This document shows positions 32,888 through 43,074 of a stretch of 64,000 nucleotides of DNA, one piece after another. A program made the position numbers and the translations under genes. The notes below the pieces were generated by a model that worked only from the letters and a program-made list of their open reading frames with translations, did not search any database and was not told the DNA's origin. Within the stretch, counting starts at the first letter, position 1. Every line of letters starts with the position of its first letter. The DNA comes from Streptomyces sp. NRRL S-646 (GTDB lineage: Bacteria > Actinomycetota > Actinomycetes > Streptomycetales > Streptomycetaceae), in the NCBI RefSeq assembly GCF_000720765.1, contig NZ_JODC01000006.1, positions 1 to 64,000 on the forward strand, read 5' to 3'.

Positions 32888-33002
32888 GGCGGTACGGAGC
32901 ACTGCTGTCGGCTTAATCGGTTGAGGTAACACGGGTGGAGTGTCCGACGATAGGAGCCTGGGGCATCAAGCCCGCCCCGCCGCCGACTCCGAGAGACGTA
33001 GC

Positions 33003-34736
33003 GTGCTCATACGACTTCTGCGGACCTACCTCAGGCCCTACAAGAAACCCATAGCCCTGCTGGTGCTGCTGCAGTTCCTGCAGACCTGCGCCACCCTCTA
33101 CCTGCCCACGCTGAACGCGCACATCATCGACAACGGCGTCGTGAAGGGTGACACCGGCTACATCCTCTCCTTCGGCGCCCTGATGATCGGCATCTCGCTG
33201 GCGCAGGTCGTGTGCAACACGGGTGCCGTGTACTACGGCGCCAAGACCGCCTCCGCGGTCGGCCGGGACGTCCGGGCGGCAGTGTTCGACCGGGTGCAGT
33301 CCTTCTCGGCGCGGGAGGTCGGGCACTTCGGGGCGCCCTCGCTGATCACCCGTACGACCAACGACGTACAGCAGGTCCAGATGCTGGCCCTGATGACGTT
33401 CACGCTGATGGTGTCGGCGCCGATCATGTGCGTCGGCGGGATCGTGCTGGCGCTCGGCCTGGACGTGCCGCTTTCCGGGGTGCTGGTCGCCGTGGTGCCG
33501 ACGCTGGGCATCTGCGTGACGCTGATCGTACGGCGGCTGCGGCCGCTGTTCCGGGCCATGCAGGTGCGGCTCGACACGGTGAACCGGGTGCTGCGCGAGC
33601 AGATCACCGGCAACCGTGTGATCCGGGCGTTCGTGCGGGACGACTACGAGAAGGATCGTTTCCGTAAGGCGAACACCGACCTCACCGAGATGCAGTTGGC
33701 CACCGGCAACATGCTCGCGCTGATGTTCCCGATCGTGATGACGGTGGTGAACCTGTCGTCGATCGCGGTGGTGTGGTTCGGCGCGCATCGCATCGACAGC
33801 GGTGGGATGGCGATCGGTGACCTGACCGCGTTCCTCGCCTATCTGATGCAGATCGTCATGTCCGTGATGATGGCCACCTTCATGTTCATGATGGTGCCGC
33901 GTGCGGAGGTGTGCGCCGAGCGGATCGAGGAGGTCCTCGGGACCTCGTCGAGCGTGGTGCCGCCCGTCACGCCGGTCACGGAGCTGCGCCGGCACGGGCA
34001 TCTGGAGATCCGGGGTGCCGGGTTCCGCTATCCGGGCGCCGAGGAGCCCGTGCTCAAGGGCATCGACATGGTGGCGCGGCCCGGCGAGGTGACCGCCGTC
34101 ATCGGCTCGACCGGCAGCGGCAAGTCCACGCTGCTCGGGCTGGTCCCTCGGCTGTTCGACGCGACCGACGGCGAGGTGCTCGTCGACGGCACGGACGTCG
34201 CGACGCTCGACCCGAAGCTGCTCGCCAGAACGGTCGGGCTGGTGCCGCAGAAGCCGTACCTGTTCGCGGGGACGGTGGCGACCAATCTGCGCTACGGCAA
34301 TCCGGACGCCACGGACGAGGAGCTGTGGCACGCGCTGGAGGTGGCGCAGGCCAAGGACTTCGTCGAGCAGCTGGAGAACGGCCTCGACTCCCCCATCGCG
34401 CAGGGCGGCACCAACGTCTCGGGTGGTCAGCGGCAGCGGCTCGCGATCGCGCGGACGCTGGTGCAGCGCCCCGAGATCTACCTCTTCGACGACTCCTTCT
34501 CCGCCCTGGACTACGCGACCGACGCGGCGCTGCGGGCGGCGCTCGCGCAGGAGACCGCGGAGGCGACCGTCGTGATCGTCGCCCAGCGGGTGGCGACCAT
34601 CCGGGACGCGGACCGGATCGTCGTACTCGACGAAGGACGTGTCGTCGGGACCGGCCGCCATCACGAGCTGATGGCGGACAACGAGACCTACCGGGAGATC
34701 GTGCTCTCCCAGCTGACGGAAGCGGAGGCTGCCTGA
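33003..34736 (+). CDS. ABC exporter half-transporter with degenerate ATP site
   Basis: The 577-residue protein has six membrane helices (residues 10-300) and a C-terminal ATPase: Walker A GSTGSGKST, signature NVSGGQRQR, Walker B YLFDDSFSALD. The catalytic Glu is Asp (DD), the mark of the non-hydrolysing site in heterodimeric exporters. The next gene (ATG overlapping the stop) supplies the complementary NBD. GTG 33003, giving VLIRLLRTYLRPYKKP, is preferred because it opens at the elbow helix as in homologues; GTG 32940 would add 21 residues but its GGAG is too close. Substrate unknown. Confidence 0.85.
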   Translation: MLIRLLRTYLRPYKKPIALLVLLQFLQTCATLYLPTLNAHIIDNGVVKGDTGYILSFGALMIGISLAQVVCNTGAVYYGAKTASAVGRDVRAAVFDRVQSFSAREVGHFGAPSLITRTTNDVQQVQMLALMTFTLMVSAPIMCVGGIVLALGLDVPLSGVLVAVVPTLGICVTLIVRRLRPLFRAMQVRLDTVNRVLREQITGNRVIRAFVRDDYEKDRFRKANTDLTEMQLATGNMLALMFPIVMTVVNLSSIAVVWFGAHRIDSGGMAIGDLTAFLAYLMQIVMSVMMATFMFMMVPRAEVCAERIEEVLGTSSSVVPPVTPVTELRRHGHLEIRGAGFRYPGAEEPVLKGIDMVARPGEVTAVIGSTGSGKSTLLGLVPRLFDATDGEVLVDGTDVATLDPKLLARTVGLVPQKPYLFAGTVATNLRYGNPDATDEELWHALEVAQAKDFVEQLENGLDSPIAQGGTNVSGGQRQRLAIARTLVQRPEIYLFDDSFSALDYATDAALRAALAQETAEATVVIVAQRVATIRDADRIVVLDEGRVVGTGRHHELMADNETYREIVLSQLTEAEAA

Positions 34737-36667
34737 TGGCCGGGCCGATGGCACGGATGATGGGCCAGGGCGGCGGTCCCGACAGCCGTTCGATGGACTT
34801 CAAGGTGTCGGGCAAACGCCTGATCTCCCAGTTCAAGCCGGAACGGCTGACGATCTGCGTGCTGCTGTTCTGCGTGGTCGTGAGCGTCGGTCTGAACGTG
34901 GTCGGGCCGAAGATCCTCGGCAAGGCCACCGACCTGGTGTTCGCCGGCATCATCGGGCGGCAGATGCCGTCCGGGGCCACGAAGGACGAAGTCCTCGCGT
35001 CCATGCGGCATCGGGGGCAGGGCCAGGTCGCCGACATGCTCCGCAGCACCGACTTCACCCCGGGCAAGGGCATCGACTTCGGCGCGGTGGGCGACGTACT
35101 GCTGCTCGCGCTGGGCACGTTCTTCGTCGCCGGTCTGCTGATGGCGGTGGCGACACGGCTGGTGAACCGGGCCGTGAACCGGACGATGTTCCGGCTGCGC
35201 GAGGACGTGCAGGCGAAGCTGTCGCGGCTGCCGCTGTCGTACTTCGACAAGCGGCAGCGCGGTGAGGTGCTGTCCCGGGCGACCAACGACATCGACAACA
35301 TCGGGCAGACGCTGCAGCAGTCGATGGGCCAGCTCATCAACTCGCTGCTGACGATCATCGGTGTGCTGGCGATGATGTTCTGGGTGTCGTGGCTGCTCGC
35401 GCTGGTGGCGCTGGTGACGGTGCCGCTCTCGTTCGTGGTCGCCACGCGCGTCGGCAAGCGGTCGCAGCCGCACTTCGTGCAGCAGTGGCGCTCCACCGGC
35501 AAGCTCAACGCCCACATCGAGGAGATGTACACCGGCCACACGCTGGTGAAGGTGTTCGGGCGGCAGGAGGAGTCGGCGAAGCAGTTCGCCGAGCAGAACG
35601 ACGCGCTGTACGAGGCCGGGTTCAAGGCGCAGTTCAACAGCGGGGTCATGCAGCCGCTGATGATGTTCGTGTCGAACCTCAACTATGTGCTGGTGGCGGT
35701 GGTCGGCGGTCTGCGGGTCGCCTCGGGCGCGCTGTCCATCGGTGATGTGCAGGCCTTCATCCAGTACTCGCGGCAGTTCTCGATGCCGCTGACGCAGGTC
35801 GCGTCGATGGCGAACCTGGTGCAGTCGGGTGTCGCCTCGGCCGAGCGGGTCTTCGAACTCCTGGACGCGGAGGAGCAGGAGGCGGATCCGGTGCGCGGCG
35901 AGCGGCCCGAGGAGCTGCGGGGGCGGGTGGAACTGGAGAGCATCTCCTTCCGCTACGACCCCGAGAAGCCGCTGATCGAGGACCTGTCCCTGAAGGCGGA
36001 ACCCGGGCACACGGTCGCGATCGTCGGACCGACGGGAGCGGGCAAGACCACGCTGGTCAACCTGCTCATGCGGTTCTACGAGGTCTCCGGCGGGCGGATC
36101 ACTCTCGACGGCGTCGACATCGCGACGATGTCCCGGGACGAACTGCGGGCCGGGATCGGCATGGTGCTGCAGGACACCTGGCTGTTCGGCGGCACGATCG
36201 CGGAGAACATCGCGTACGGGGCGTCCCGGGACGTCACCCGGGGCGAGATCGAGGAGGCGGCGCGGGCCGCACACGCCGACCGGTTCGTGCGGACGCTGCC
36301 CGACGGGTACGACACCGTGATCGACGACGAGGGCACGGGGGTCAGCGCCGGTGAGAAGCAGCTCATCACCATCGCGCGGGCGTTCCTGTCCGACCCGACG
36401 ATTCTCGTGCTGGACGAGGCGACCTCGTCGGTGGACACCCGGACCGAGGTGCTGATCCAGAAGGCGATGGCGAAGCTGGCGCACGGGCGTACGTCGTTCG
36501 TGATCGCGCACCGGCTGTCGACGATCCGGGACGCGGACACGATTCTGGTGATGGAGAACGGGTCGATCGTGGAGCAGGGCGCGCATGCGGAGCTGCTTGC
36601 CGCAGGCGGCGCCTATGCGCGGTTGTACAAGGCTCAGTTCGCGCAGGCCGTGGCTGAGGTCGACTGA
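34736..36667 (+). CDS. ABC exporter half-transporter, catalytic partner
   Basis: The 643-residue protein has an extended region of about 65 residues between the first two membrane helices, then the NBD: Walker A GPTGAGKTT, Walker B ILVLDEATSSVD with the catalytic Glu. The signature GVSAGEKQ deviates from SGGQ. The sites therefore interlock: this protein's Walker motifs with the partner's good signature make the active site, and the partner's DD with this SAGEK make the degenerate one. This is the layout of TM287/288- and LmrCD-type pumps. Overlapping ATG with the previous stop. Confidence 0.88.
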   Translation: MAGPMARMMGQGGGPDSRSMDFKVSGKRLISQFKPERLTICVLLFCVVVSVGLNVVGPKILGKATDLVFAGIIGRQMPSGATKDEVLASMRHRGQGQVADMLRSTDFTPGKGIDFGAVGDVLLLALGTFFVAGLLMAVATRLVNRAVNRTMFRLREDVQAKLSRLPLSYFDKRQRGEVLSRATNDIDNIGQTLQQSMGQLINSLLTIIGVLAMMFWVSWLLALVALVTVPLSFVVATRVGKRSQPHFVQQWRSTGKLNAHIEEMYTGHTLVKVFGRQEESAKQFAEQNDALYEAGFKAQFNSGVMQPLMMFVSNLNYVLVAVVGGLRVASGALSIGDVQAFIQYSRQFSMPLTQVASMANLVQSGVASAERVFELLDAEEQEADPVRGERPEELRGRVELESISFRYDPEKPLIEDLSLKAEPGHTVAIVGPTGAGKTTLVNLLMRFYEVSGGRITLDGVDIATMSRDELRAGIGMVLQDTWLFGGTIAENIAYGASRDVTRGEIEEAARAAHADRFVRTLPDGYDTVIDDEGTGVSAGEKQLITIARAFLSDPTILVLDEATSSVDTRTEVLIQKAMAKLAHGRTSFVIAHRLSTIRDADTILVMENGSIVEQGAHAELLAAGGAYARLYKAQFAQAVAEVD

Positions 36668-36795
36668 ACTGTTGCCCGGCGCTGGGGCTGAGGCCGGGTG
36701 GGTGCACTTGCCCGCGCTTGCGGGGTGGCGCTCTCTTTGGGACGGGCGCCGCCCCAGCGGCACGACTGCCCGCAGCTGCGGCGGCTGCAGCGGCT

Positions 36796-36832
36796 TTTAA
36801 GGGGCGCGGGGAACTGCGCGATCAGCCCCCAC
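36796..36832 (+). repeat. Short variant of the dispersed repeat, copy E
   Basis: AAGGGGCGCGGGGAACTGCG followed by CGATCAGCCCCC matches the first third and the CAGCC end of the longer copies, without the central CGGCTCCGCCG part. It lies in the 181-base gap between the convergent ABC exporter and sigma-factor genes, where it could serve as a terminator. Confidence 0.6.
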
Positions 36833-36848
36833 CGGCCCGCAGACGGCG

Positions 36849-38174
36849 TCAGTCCAGATAGCCCCTCAGCTGGTCCGCGAATGCGTGATCCCGCAGCTTG
36901 TTCAGGGTCTTCGATTCGATCTGGCGGATGCGTTCCCGCGTGACGCCGAAGATGCGGCCGATCTCCTCCAGCGTGCGGGGGCGGCCGTCCGCCAGGCCGT
37001 ACCGGAGCTGGACCACCTTGCGCTCGCGCTCTCCGAGCGTGGACAGGACCGCCTCCAGATGCTCCCTGAGCAGCAGGAACGCCGCCGACTCCACCGGCGA
37101 GGTGGCATCGCCGTCCTCGATGAGGTCGCCGAGGGCCACGTCGTCCTCCTCGCCCACCGGGGCGTGCAGGGAGACGGGTTCCTGGGCCAGGCGGAGGACC
37201 TCGCTGACCCGCTCGGGGGGCAGGTCGAGGTGGTCGGCGACCTCTTCCGGCGTGGGCTCGTAGCCGCGTTCCTGCAGCATGCGGCGCTGGACGCGCACGA
37301 CCCGGTTGATCAGCTCGACCACGTGGACCGGGACCCGTATGGTCCGGGCCTGGTCGGCGAGGGCCCGGGACATGGCCTGGCGGATCCACCAGGTCGCGTA
37401 CGTCGAGAACTTGTACCCGCGGGCGTAGTCGAACTTCTCAACTGCCCTGATCAGGCCCAGGTTTCCCTCCTGGACCAGGTCGAGCATGGTCAGCCCGCGG
37501 CCGACGTACCGCTTGGCCACGGACACCACGAGCCGCAGATTCGCCTCGATGAGGCGGCGCTTGGCCATCCGGCCCATCACGACGAGGCGGTCCAGGTCGA
37601 GGGCGAGCTGGCTGTCCAGGTCGGGCGCGGTGCTGAGCCTCTCCTCGGCGAACAGGCCGGCCTCGACACGGCGGGCGAGCTCGACCTCCTCGGCCGCGGT
37701 CAGCAGGGGGATGCGGCCGATCTCGCGCAGGTACTGGCGGAACAGGTCCGAGGACGGGGCGCCGGTGTCTGCGGCGCGGGCACGCGGCGGTTCCACGGGC
37801 TCGGGGTCCTCCGCGGCCTCCAGCGCCTCTGCGGGCGGTTCGGCCGGCTCGGGCGGGCCTTCCGGGTCCGCCTCGGGGTGGTGCGCGACACGGGTCTGCG
37901 GGGGGACCGCGACGAGAACGTCCGTCGCGGCGTCCGGCTCCGTGCCGTCCGTACTGTTGTCGGTCTGTGCGAGGGTCTGGGTCTGCACGGGGGCGACCTC
38001 CAGGATGATCGCTGCTGAGGTGTGCGGCAGCGCTGCTTCGGGAGCGGAGTCGACGGCCTCGCCGCTGTCCGTCCCGTACGCGATGAGCGGAACCGCGGGG
38101 TTGTGCGACCCGTGCGGGACGGGTCGGCCGCGCTCCGAGGACTCAGGCACCGGACCCAGTGTGGAGTACGACAC
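36849..38174 (-). CDS. hrdA: Principal-type sigma factor, HrdA-like
   Basis: A 441-residue sigma-70 group 1/2 protein. The first ~135 residues are acidic and low in complexity. Region 1.2 is [21 protein letters not shown]; region 2 has [37 protein letters not shown] and [10 protein letters not shown]; region 4 has [21 protein letters not shown]. Streptomyces has four such factors. The neighbours (ABC exporter pair and dnaG) match hrdA rather than hrdB. The GTG start at 38174 opens [10 protein letters not shown]. Not essential in S. coelicolor as far as known. Confidence 0.75.
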   Translation of the reverse strand: MSYSTLGPVPESSERGRPVPHGSHNPAVPLIAYGTDSGEAVDSAPEAALPHTSAAIILEVAPVQTQTLAQTDNSTDGTEPDAATDVLVAVPPQTRVAHHPEADPEGPPEPAEPPAEALEAAEDPEPVEPPRARAADTGAPSSDLFRQYLREIGRIPLLTAAEEVELARRVEAGLFAEERLSTAPDLDSQLALDLDRLVVMGRMAKRRLIEANLRLVVSVAKRYVGRGLTMLDLVQEGNLGLIRAVEKFDYARGYKFSTYATWWIRQAMSRALADQARTIRVPVHVVELINRVVRVQRRMLQERGYEPTPEEVADHLDLPPERVSEVLRLAQEPVSLHAPVGEEDDVALGDLIEDGDATSPVESAAFLLLREHLEAVLSTLGERERKVVQLRYGLADGRPRTLEEIGRIFGVTRERIRQIESKTLNKLRDHAFADQLRGYLD

Positions 38175-38252
38175 ATCGCCGCCACGAGGGGCGTGCGGTG
38201 ACTTTTTGCAATCGGGCCGTGACCGCGCGGTTACCGTGGCGTACGCGAAGAG

Positions 38253-40154
38253 TCAGAGTGCTGCGGCTCCGTGCTCGCGCAGCGCCTGGTCGTACTGTTG
38301 GAGTACCCACAATTCGTTCTGTACCGCAGCCAGTTGTGCCGGGTCCGAGTGGGTGCCGAGGCGGGTGAGGGTGCTCTGGATGTCGCGGACGCGGCGCTCC
38401 ACGGCCCGGCGGCGGACGGTCACCAGCTGCTCGCCCGCATAGTTCTCGTCGACCGTGCGGCGCATGATCGCCTCGACGGCCAGCTCCGTGACCATCGCGC
38501 GGACCGTGTCGTCCGGGGCGGCCTCGCGGACGCGGACGAGGTAGTCCTGTGCGTCCTGTACCCCGTACTCCGCGCCGCCCGCCTCCATGATCGCCTGGAG
38601 TACGGCGGCGTAGGGCGCGGCGGTGAACTCGTCCATGCCGTAGGCGTCGAAGGCCGGGGAGACCAACTCGGGGCGCTGCAGGGCGAGTTTGAGGAGTTCG
38701 CGTTCGGTGGCGTAGACGGGGTTGCGGAGGTTGAGGGCCGGGCCGGACGGGCCCGAGGAGCGGGGCGCGGCCTCGTACGACTGGGGGCCGCGCGCCGGGG
38801 CCGGGCCCTTGCCGCCGCGGTCGCGGGCCCAACGGGCCAGCTGGGCCACCCGCTTGACCACGAACTGGGTGTCGAGGATGCCGAGCATGCCGGCGAGCTG
38901 GACGGCGACCTCGTGCTGGGCGCCGCTGTTCTTGATGCGGGCGACGATCGGGGCCGCCTCGTCCAGGGCGGCGGCCCGGCCCGCCGGGGTGTCGAGGTCG
39001 TAGCGGACGACGATCTGGCGCAGCGCGAACTCGAAGAGCGGCGTACGGGGTTCGACCAGGTCCGCGACCGCCTCGTCGCCCTTCGCCAGGCGCAGTTCGC
39101 AGGGGTCCATGCCGTCCGGGGCGATGGCGATGTAGGTCTCGGCGGCGAACTTCTGGTCGTCCTCGAAGGCGCGCAGGGCCGCCTTCTGGCCGGCCGCGTC
39201 GCCGTCGAAGGTGAAGATCACACGGGCCGAGCCGTTGTCCATCAGCAGCCGGCGGAGGATCTTGATGTGGTCGCCGCCGAAGGCCGTGCCGCAGGTCGCG
39301 ATCGCGGTCGTGACGCCGGCCAGGTGGCAGGCCATCACATCGGTGTAGCCCTCGACGACGACCGCGCGACTGACCTTGGCGATGTCCTTCTTCGCCAGGT
39401 CGATGCCGTACAGGACCTGGGACTTCCTGTAGATCGGCGTGTCGGGGGTGTTGAGGTACTTGGGGCCGTTGTCCGCCTCGTAGAGCTTCCTCGCGCCGAA
39501 GCCGACGACGTCTCCGCCGATGTCGCGGATCGGCCACATCAGGCGGCCGCGGAAGCGGTCGATGGGGCCGCGGCGGCCCTCCTGGGAGAGGCCGGAGAGC
39601 AGGAGCTCCTTGTCGGTGAAGCCCTTGCCGCGGAGGTAGCGGGTGAGGTGGTCCCAGCCCTGGGGGCTGTAGCCGACGGAGAAGTGCTCGGCGGCGGACT
39701 GGTCGAAGCCGCGCTCGGCGAGGAACTTGCGGCCGGTGTCGGCCTCCGGGCCGGTCGCGAGCTGTTCGGCGTACCACTGCGCGGCGATCTTGTGGGCCTC
39801 GACCAGGCGGATGCGCTCGCCGCGCTGGTGGGTGGGGTTGTAGCCGCCCTCCTCGTAGCGGAGGGTGATGCCGGCCTGGCCGGCCAGGCGCTCGACCGCC
39901 TCGGAGAAGGAGAGGTGGTCGACCTTCATCACGAAGGTGATGGTGTCGCCGCCCTCCTGGCAGCCGAAGCAGTGGAAGAGTCCCTTGCTCGGGCTGACCT
40001 GGAAGGACGGCGACTTCTCGTCGTGGAACGGACAGAGGCCCTTGAGGTTGCCCCCGCCCGCGTTGCGCAGCTGGAGGTACTCGGACACCACGGCGTCGAT
40101 CGGGACCGCGTCCCGTACCGCCTTCACGTCCTCGTCGTTGATCCGTCCTGCCAC
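38253..40154 (-). CDS. dnaG: DNA primase
   Basis: The 633-residue protein has the CHC2 zinc finger (Cys41, His44, Cys62, Cys65: LCPFHDEKSPSF and HCFGCQEGGD) and the TOPRIM core (VVVEGYTDVMA, IFTFDGDAAGQKAA). The RNA-polymerase core lies around GFGARKLYEADNGPKYLNT, and a C-terminal DnaB-interaction region is rich in helices. It makes RNA primers at the replication fork. GTG start 40154. Confidence 0.95.
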   Translation of the reverse strand: MAGRINDEDVKAVRDAVPIDAVVSEYLQLRNAGGGNLKGLCPFHDEKSPSFQVSPSKGLFHCFGCQEGGDTITFVMKVDHLSFSEAVERLAGQAGITLRYEEGGYNPTHQRGERIRLVEAHKIAAQWYAEQLATGPEADTGRKFLAERGFDQSAAEHFSVGYSPQGWDHLTRYLRGKGFTDKELLLSGLSQEGRRGPIDRFRGRLMWPIRDIGGDVVGFGARKLYEADNGPKYLNTPDTPIYRKSQVLYGIDLAKKDIAKVSRAVVVEGYTDVMACHLAGVTTAIATCGTAFGGDHIKILRRLLMDNGSARVIFTFDGDAAGQKAALRAFEDDQKFAAETYIAIAPDGMDPCELRLAKGDEAVADLVEPRTPLFEFALRQIVVRYDLDTPAGRAAALDEAAPIVARIKNSGAQHEVAVQLAGMLGILDTQFVVKRVAQLARWARDRGGKGPAPARGPQSYEAAPRSSGPSGPALNLRNPVYATERELLKLALQRPELVSPAFDAYGMDEFTAAPYAAVLQAIMEAGGAEYGVQDAQDYLVRVREAAPDDTVRAMVTELAVEAIMRRTVDENYAGEQLVTVRRRAVERRVRDIQSTLTRLGTHSDPAQLAAVQNELWVLQQYDQALREHGAAAL

Positions 40155-40232
40155 GCGTGAATTCTACGGTGCCGGACTGACACCTCTGGGGCGGCTGGTC
40201 GCACTCGCGAGACGACTGAACCAGGCAGATGA

Positions 40233-41498
40233 CTAGGCGATCAGGCTCTCAAGAGCGACGTGCGGGTCCGCCAGGGCCTCCGTGTTCACCTGTGTCTTCG
40301 AGCGGATCAGTTTCTGGATGGGCTCTGTGACGTCCCACACGTTCACGTTCATCCCGGCCAGCACCCGGCCCTCCTTGATCCAGAAGGAGATGAACTGACG
40401 CTTGCCCGCGTCCCCTCGGATCACCACTTCGTCGTAGGAACCCGCGGGCGCCCACCCGCTGTACTCCATCCCCAAGTCGTACTGGTCGGAGAAGAAATAG
40501 GGCACACGGTCGTAGGTGACGTCCCGGCCGAGCATCGCGCGCGCCGCGGCCGGGCCGCCGTTGAGGGCATTGGCCCAGTGTTCGACACGGAGGTGGGTGC
40601 CGAAGAGGGCGTGCGGGAAGGACGCCACGTCGCCGGCCGCGTAGATGTCGGGGTCGGAGGTGCGCAGGCGCTCGTCGACCACGACGCCGGCGCCGTGTGC
40701 ACGGTCGGCGATCCGAAGGCCTGCGGCTTCCGCGAGACCGATGCGGGGGGCCGCGCCGATCGCCGCGAGCACGTCGTGCGCGGGGTGCTCCTCGCCGTCG
40801 TCGGTACGGGCCGCAAGCACCATGCCGTCCTGGCCGACGATCTCCGTCAGCCGCGCGCCGAAGTGGAAGCGGACGCCGTGCTCGCGGTGCAGCTCGGCGA
40901 AGAGATTGCCGAGCTCGGGGCCGAGGACCGCGTGCAGCGGGGTCTGCGCGGGTTCGACGACGGTGACCTCGGCGCCGTACTCGCGGGCCGCCGCCGCGAC
41001 CTCCAGACCGATCCAGCCGGCGCCGGCGATCACGATGTGCCCGTTGTCCCGGCCGAGGGAAGTCAGCACGTGCTTGAGCCGCTCGGCGTGCGCGAGGCGG
41101 CGCAGATGGTGGACGCCGGCCAGGTCGGTCCCCGGGATGTCGAGGCGGCGCGGTTCCGCGCCCGTCGCCAGCAGGAGCTTGTCGTAGCGGACGAGCGTGC
41201 CGTCCTCGCCGAAGCGGACCGTCTTCGCCTCGCGGTCGATGGCGTCGACGGTCTCGCCGAGGTGCAGCTCGATGTCGTTCTGCGCATACCAGGCCGGCTC
41301 GTGGACGAAGACGCTGTCGCGCTCCTCCTTGCCGAGCAGATAGCCCTTGGAGAGGGGAGGGCGCTCGTACGGGTGGTCGCGTTCGTCGCAGATCAGTATC
41401 ACGCGGCCGGTGAAGCCCTCCGCTCGGAGCGTCTCGGCCGCTTTCGCGCCGGCGAGACCGCCTCCGACGATGACGAATGTCTGATCCGCGTCGACCAC
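40233..41498 (-). CDS. NAD(P)/FAD-dependent ferredoxin/rubredoxin-type reductase
   Basis: The 421-residue flavoprotein has two Rossmann motifs (FVIVGGGLAGAKAAETL for FAD and IVIAGAGWIGLEVAAAA for NAD(P)H), YERPPLSKGYL, the YAAGDVAS FAD clamp, and a C-terminal reductase domain (ISFWIKEGRVLAGMNVNVWD). These are hallmarks of the BphA4/rubredoxin reductase class that feeds ferredoxins and P450s. GTG 41498 with GTAGGAGG six bases upstream is chosen over a longer frame. No ferredoxin gene is adjacent. Confidence 0.85.
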   Translation of the reverse strand: MVDADQTFVIVGGGLAGAKAAETLRAEGFTGRVILICDERDHPYERPPLSKGYLLGKEERDSVFVHEPAWYAQNDIELHLGETVDAIDREAKTVRFGEDGTLVRYDKLLLATGAEPRRLDIPGTDLAGVHHLRRLAHAERLKHVLTSLGRDNGHIVIAGAGWIGLEVAAAAREYGAEVTVVEPAQTPLHAVLGPELGNLFAELHREHGVRFHFGARLTEIVGQDGMVLAARTDDGEEHPAHDVLAAIGAAPRIGLAEAAGLRIADRAHGAGVVVDERLRTSDPDIYAAGDVASFPHALFGTHLRVEHWANALNGGPAAARAMLGRDVTYDRVPYFFSDQYDLGMEYSGWAPAGSYDEVVIRGDAGKRQFISFWIKEGRVLAGMNVNVWDVTEPIQKLIRSKTQVNTEALADPHVALESLIA

Positions 41499-41663
41499 TT
41501 GATGCCTCCTACGGGGTCTGGGGGGTGTCTCCCCAGAGAACACAGCTTTACCGCCACATGCGAGCGTCCCGCACGGAGCGTGATGGGGGAAGAGGGAGTG
41601 GCCCGATCAGGCCACGGAGGGTCACATTCGGGCTCGTTCGGCGCCCCCGGCGTCCCGTCAGTC

Positions 41664-42917
41664 TCACAGATGCTCCGTCAGACGCGCGTGAAGCGAACGG
41701 GCCGATGCGTCGGTGAGGGAGGCGATCTGGTCGACGATCACCCGCTTGCGGGCGCGGTCGTCGCCTGCCTGGTCGAACAGGGCCCGGAACTGGGGGTCCA
41801 GGCCGTCCGGGGCGCGGGCGGTGAGCGCCTCGGCGAGCTCGGCGACCACGATCCGCTGGTCGGCTCTCAGCAGCTCCTGCTCGGCGCGCTGCATGACGTA
41901 CCGGTCGGCGACGGCCTTGAGTACCGCGCATTCCAGCCGCGTCTCGTGCGGTACGACGAGTTCGGCGTCGTAGCGGGTGAGGCGGCCGGTGCCGTACGCC
42001 GCGCGCGTGGCGGTCTCGGCGGCGAGGCAGAAGCGGCCGATGAGCTGGCTGGTGGCGTCCTTGAGGCGGGCCTGGGCGACCGCGGAGCCGTCGTAGCCGT
42101 GCGGCCACCACTCCTGGTCCTGGAGGCGGTCCAGGGCGGCGGCGAGTTCGGCCGGGTCGGTGCCGGCAGGGACGTAGCGTCCGACGGCGACCGCGAAGAC
42201 CGCCTGGCGTTCGGGCTCCGCGTGCAGGCAGTTGGGGTCGATGTGGCCGGCGTGCAGGCCGTCCTCGACGTCGTGCACCGAGTACGCCACGTCGTCGGAC
42301 CAGTCCATGACCTGGGCCTCGAAGGTGGTGCGGGTGCCCGGGGCGTCCTTGCGGACCCAGTCGAAGACGGGGCGGTCGTCCTCGTAGACGCCGAACTTGG
42401 GGGAGGCCGGGTCGGTGGGGTGGGCGCCTCGGGGCCAGGGGTATTTGGTGGCGGCGTCCAGGGCGGCCCGGGTGAGGTTGAGGCCCACGGAGCCCTCCGG
42501 GGTGAAGCGTTTGGGCTCGATGCGGGTGAGGAGTCTCAGGGACTGTGCGTTGCCCTCGAAGCCGCCGCAGTCCTCGGCGAATTCGTTCAGGGCCTGTTCG
42601 CCGTTGTGGCCGAACGGGGGGTGGCCGAGGTCGTGGGAGAGGCAGGCTGCTTCCACGAGGTCGGGGTCGCAGCCGAGGGCTGCGCCCAGTTCGCGGCCGA
42701 CCTGGGCGCACTCCAGGGAGTGGGTGAGGCGGGTTCTGGGACTGGCGTCCCATACTTGGCTGCGGGTTCCTGGGGTGACGACCTGGGTTTTGCCTGCCAG
42801 GCGGCGGAGTGCTGAGCTGTGCAGGATGCGGGCGCGGTCGCGTTGGAAGGCTGTGCGGCCGGGGCGTTTGTCGGGTTCGGGGGCCCAGCGTTCTGTTGAC
42901 TGCGCGTCGTACGACAT
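41664..42917 (-). CDS. dgt: Deoxyguanosinetriphosphate triphosphohydrolase-like protein
   Basis: The 417-residue HD-domain enzyme has [50 protein letters not shown] and later TRYDAELV. These give the H...HD...D metal site of dNTP triphosphohydrolases, which remove triphosphate from dNTPs. It starts at ATG 42917 ([10 protein letters not shown]). The frame could extend upstream into repeat copy D, but that text is repeat-derived. In Streptomyces it normally neighbours dnaG. Confidence 0.88.
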   Translation of the reverse strand: MSYDAQSTERWAPEPDKRPGRTAFQRDRARILHSSALRRLAGKTQVVTPGTRSQVWDASPRTRLTHSLECAQVGRELGAALGCDPDLVEAACLSHDLGHPPFGHNGEQALNEFAEDCGGFEGNAQSLRLLTRIEPKRFTPEGSVGLNLTRAALDAATKYPWPRGAHPTDPASPKFGVYEDDRPVFDWVRKDAPGTRTTFEAQVMDWSDDVAYSVHDVEDGLHAGHIDPNCLHAEPERQAVFAVAVGRYVPAGTDPAELAAALDRLQDQEWWPHGYDGSAVAQARLKDATSQLIGRFCLAAETATRAAYGTGRLTRYDAELVVPHETRLECAVLKAVADRYVMQRAEQELLRADQRIVVAELAEALTARAPDGLDPQFRALFDQAGDDRARKRVIVDQIASLTDASARSLHARLTEHL

Positions 42918-43000
42918 GACTCGACAGTAAGCGCAAGGACTGACAATTCGCGTAAGCGTCTGCCGGGTTCCGATGTTTTGCGGGTGTGGGTCCGTTGTGG

Positions 43001-43060
43001 CTGGTCGCGCCCCGCGGCGGAGCCGCAAATCGACACAGCCCCGCGCCCCTGGGGAAGCGC
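43001..43060 (-). repeat. Dispersed GC-rich repeat, copy D (inverted)
   Basis: CTGGTCGCGCCCCGCGGCGG, then AGCCGCAAATCGACACAGCC and CCGCGCCCC are the reverse complement of copies A and C. It occupies the gap between the dGTPase start and the sirohydrochlorin chelatase end. Confidence 0.8.
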
Positions 43061-43074
43061 AGTCACCCGGCGGT

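Noticed and set aside
38271..40160. 629-codon + strand frame antisense to dnaG
   Set aside because: Mirror of the primase codon bias, with no domain text and no ribosome site.
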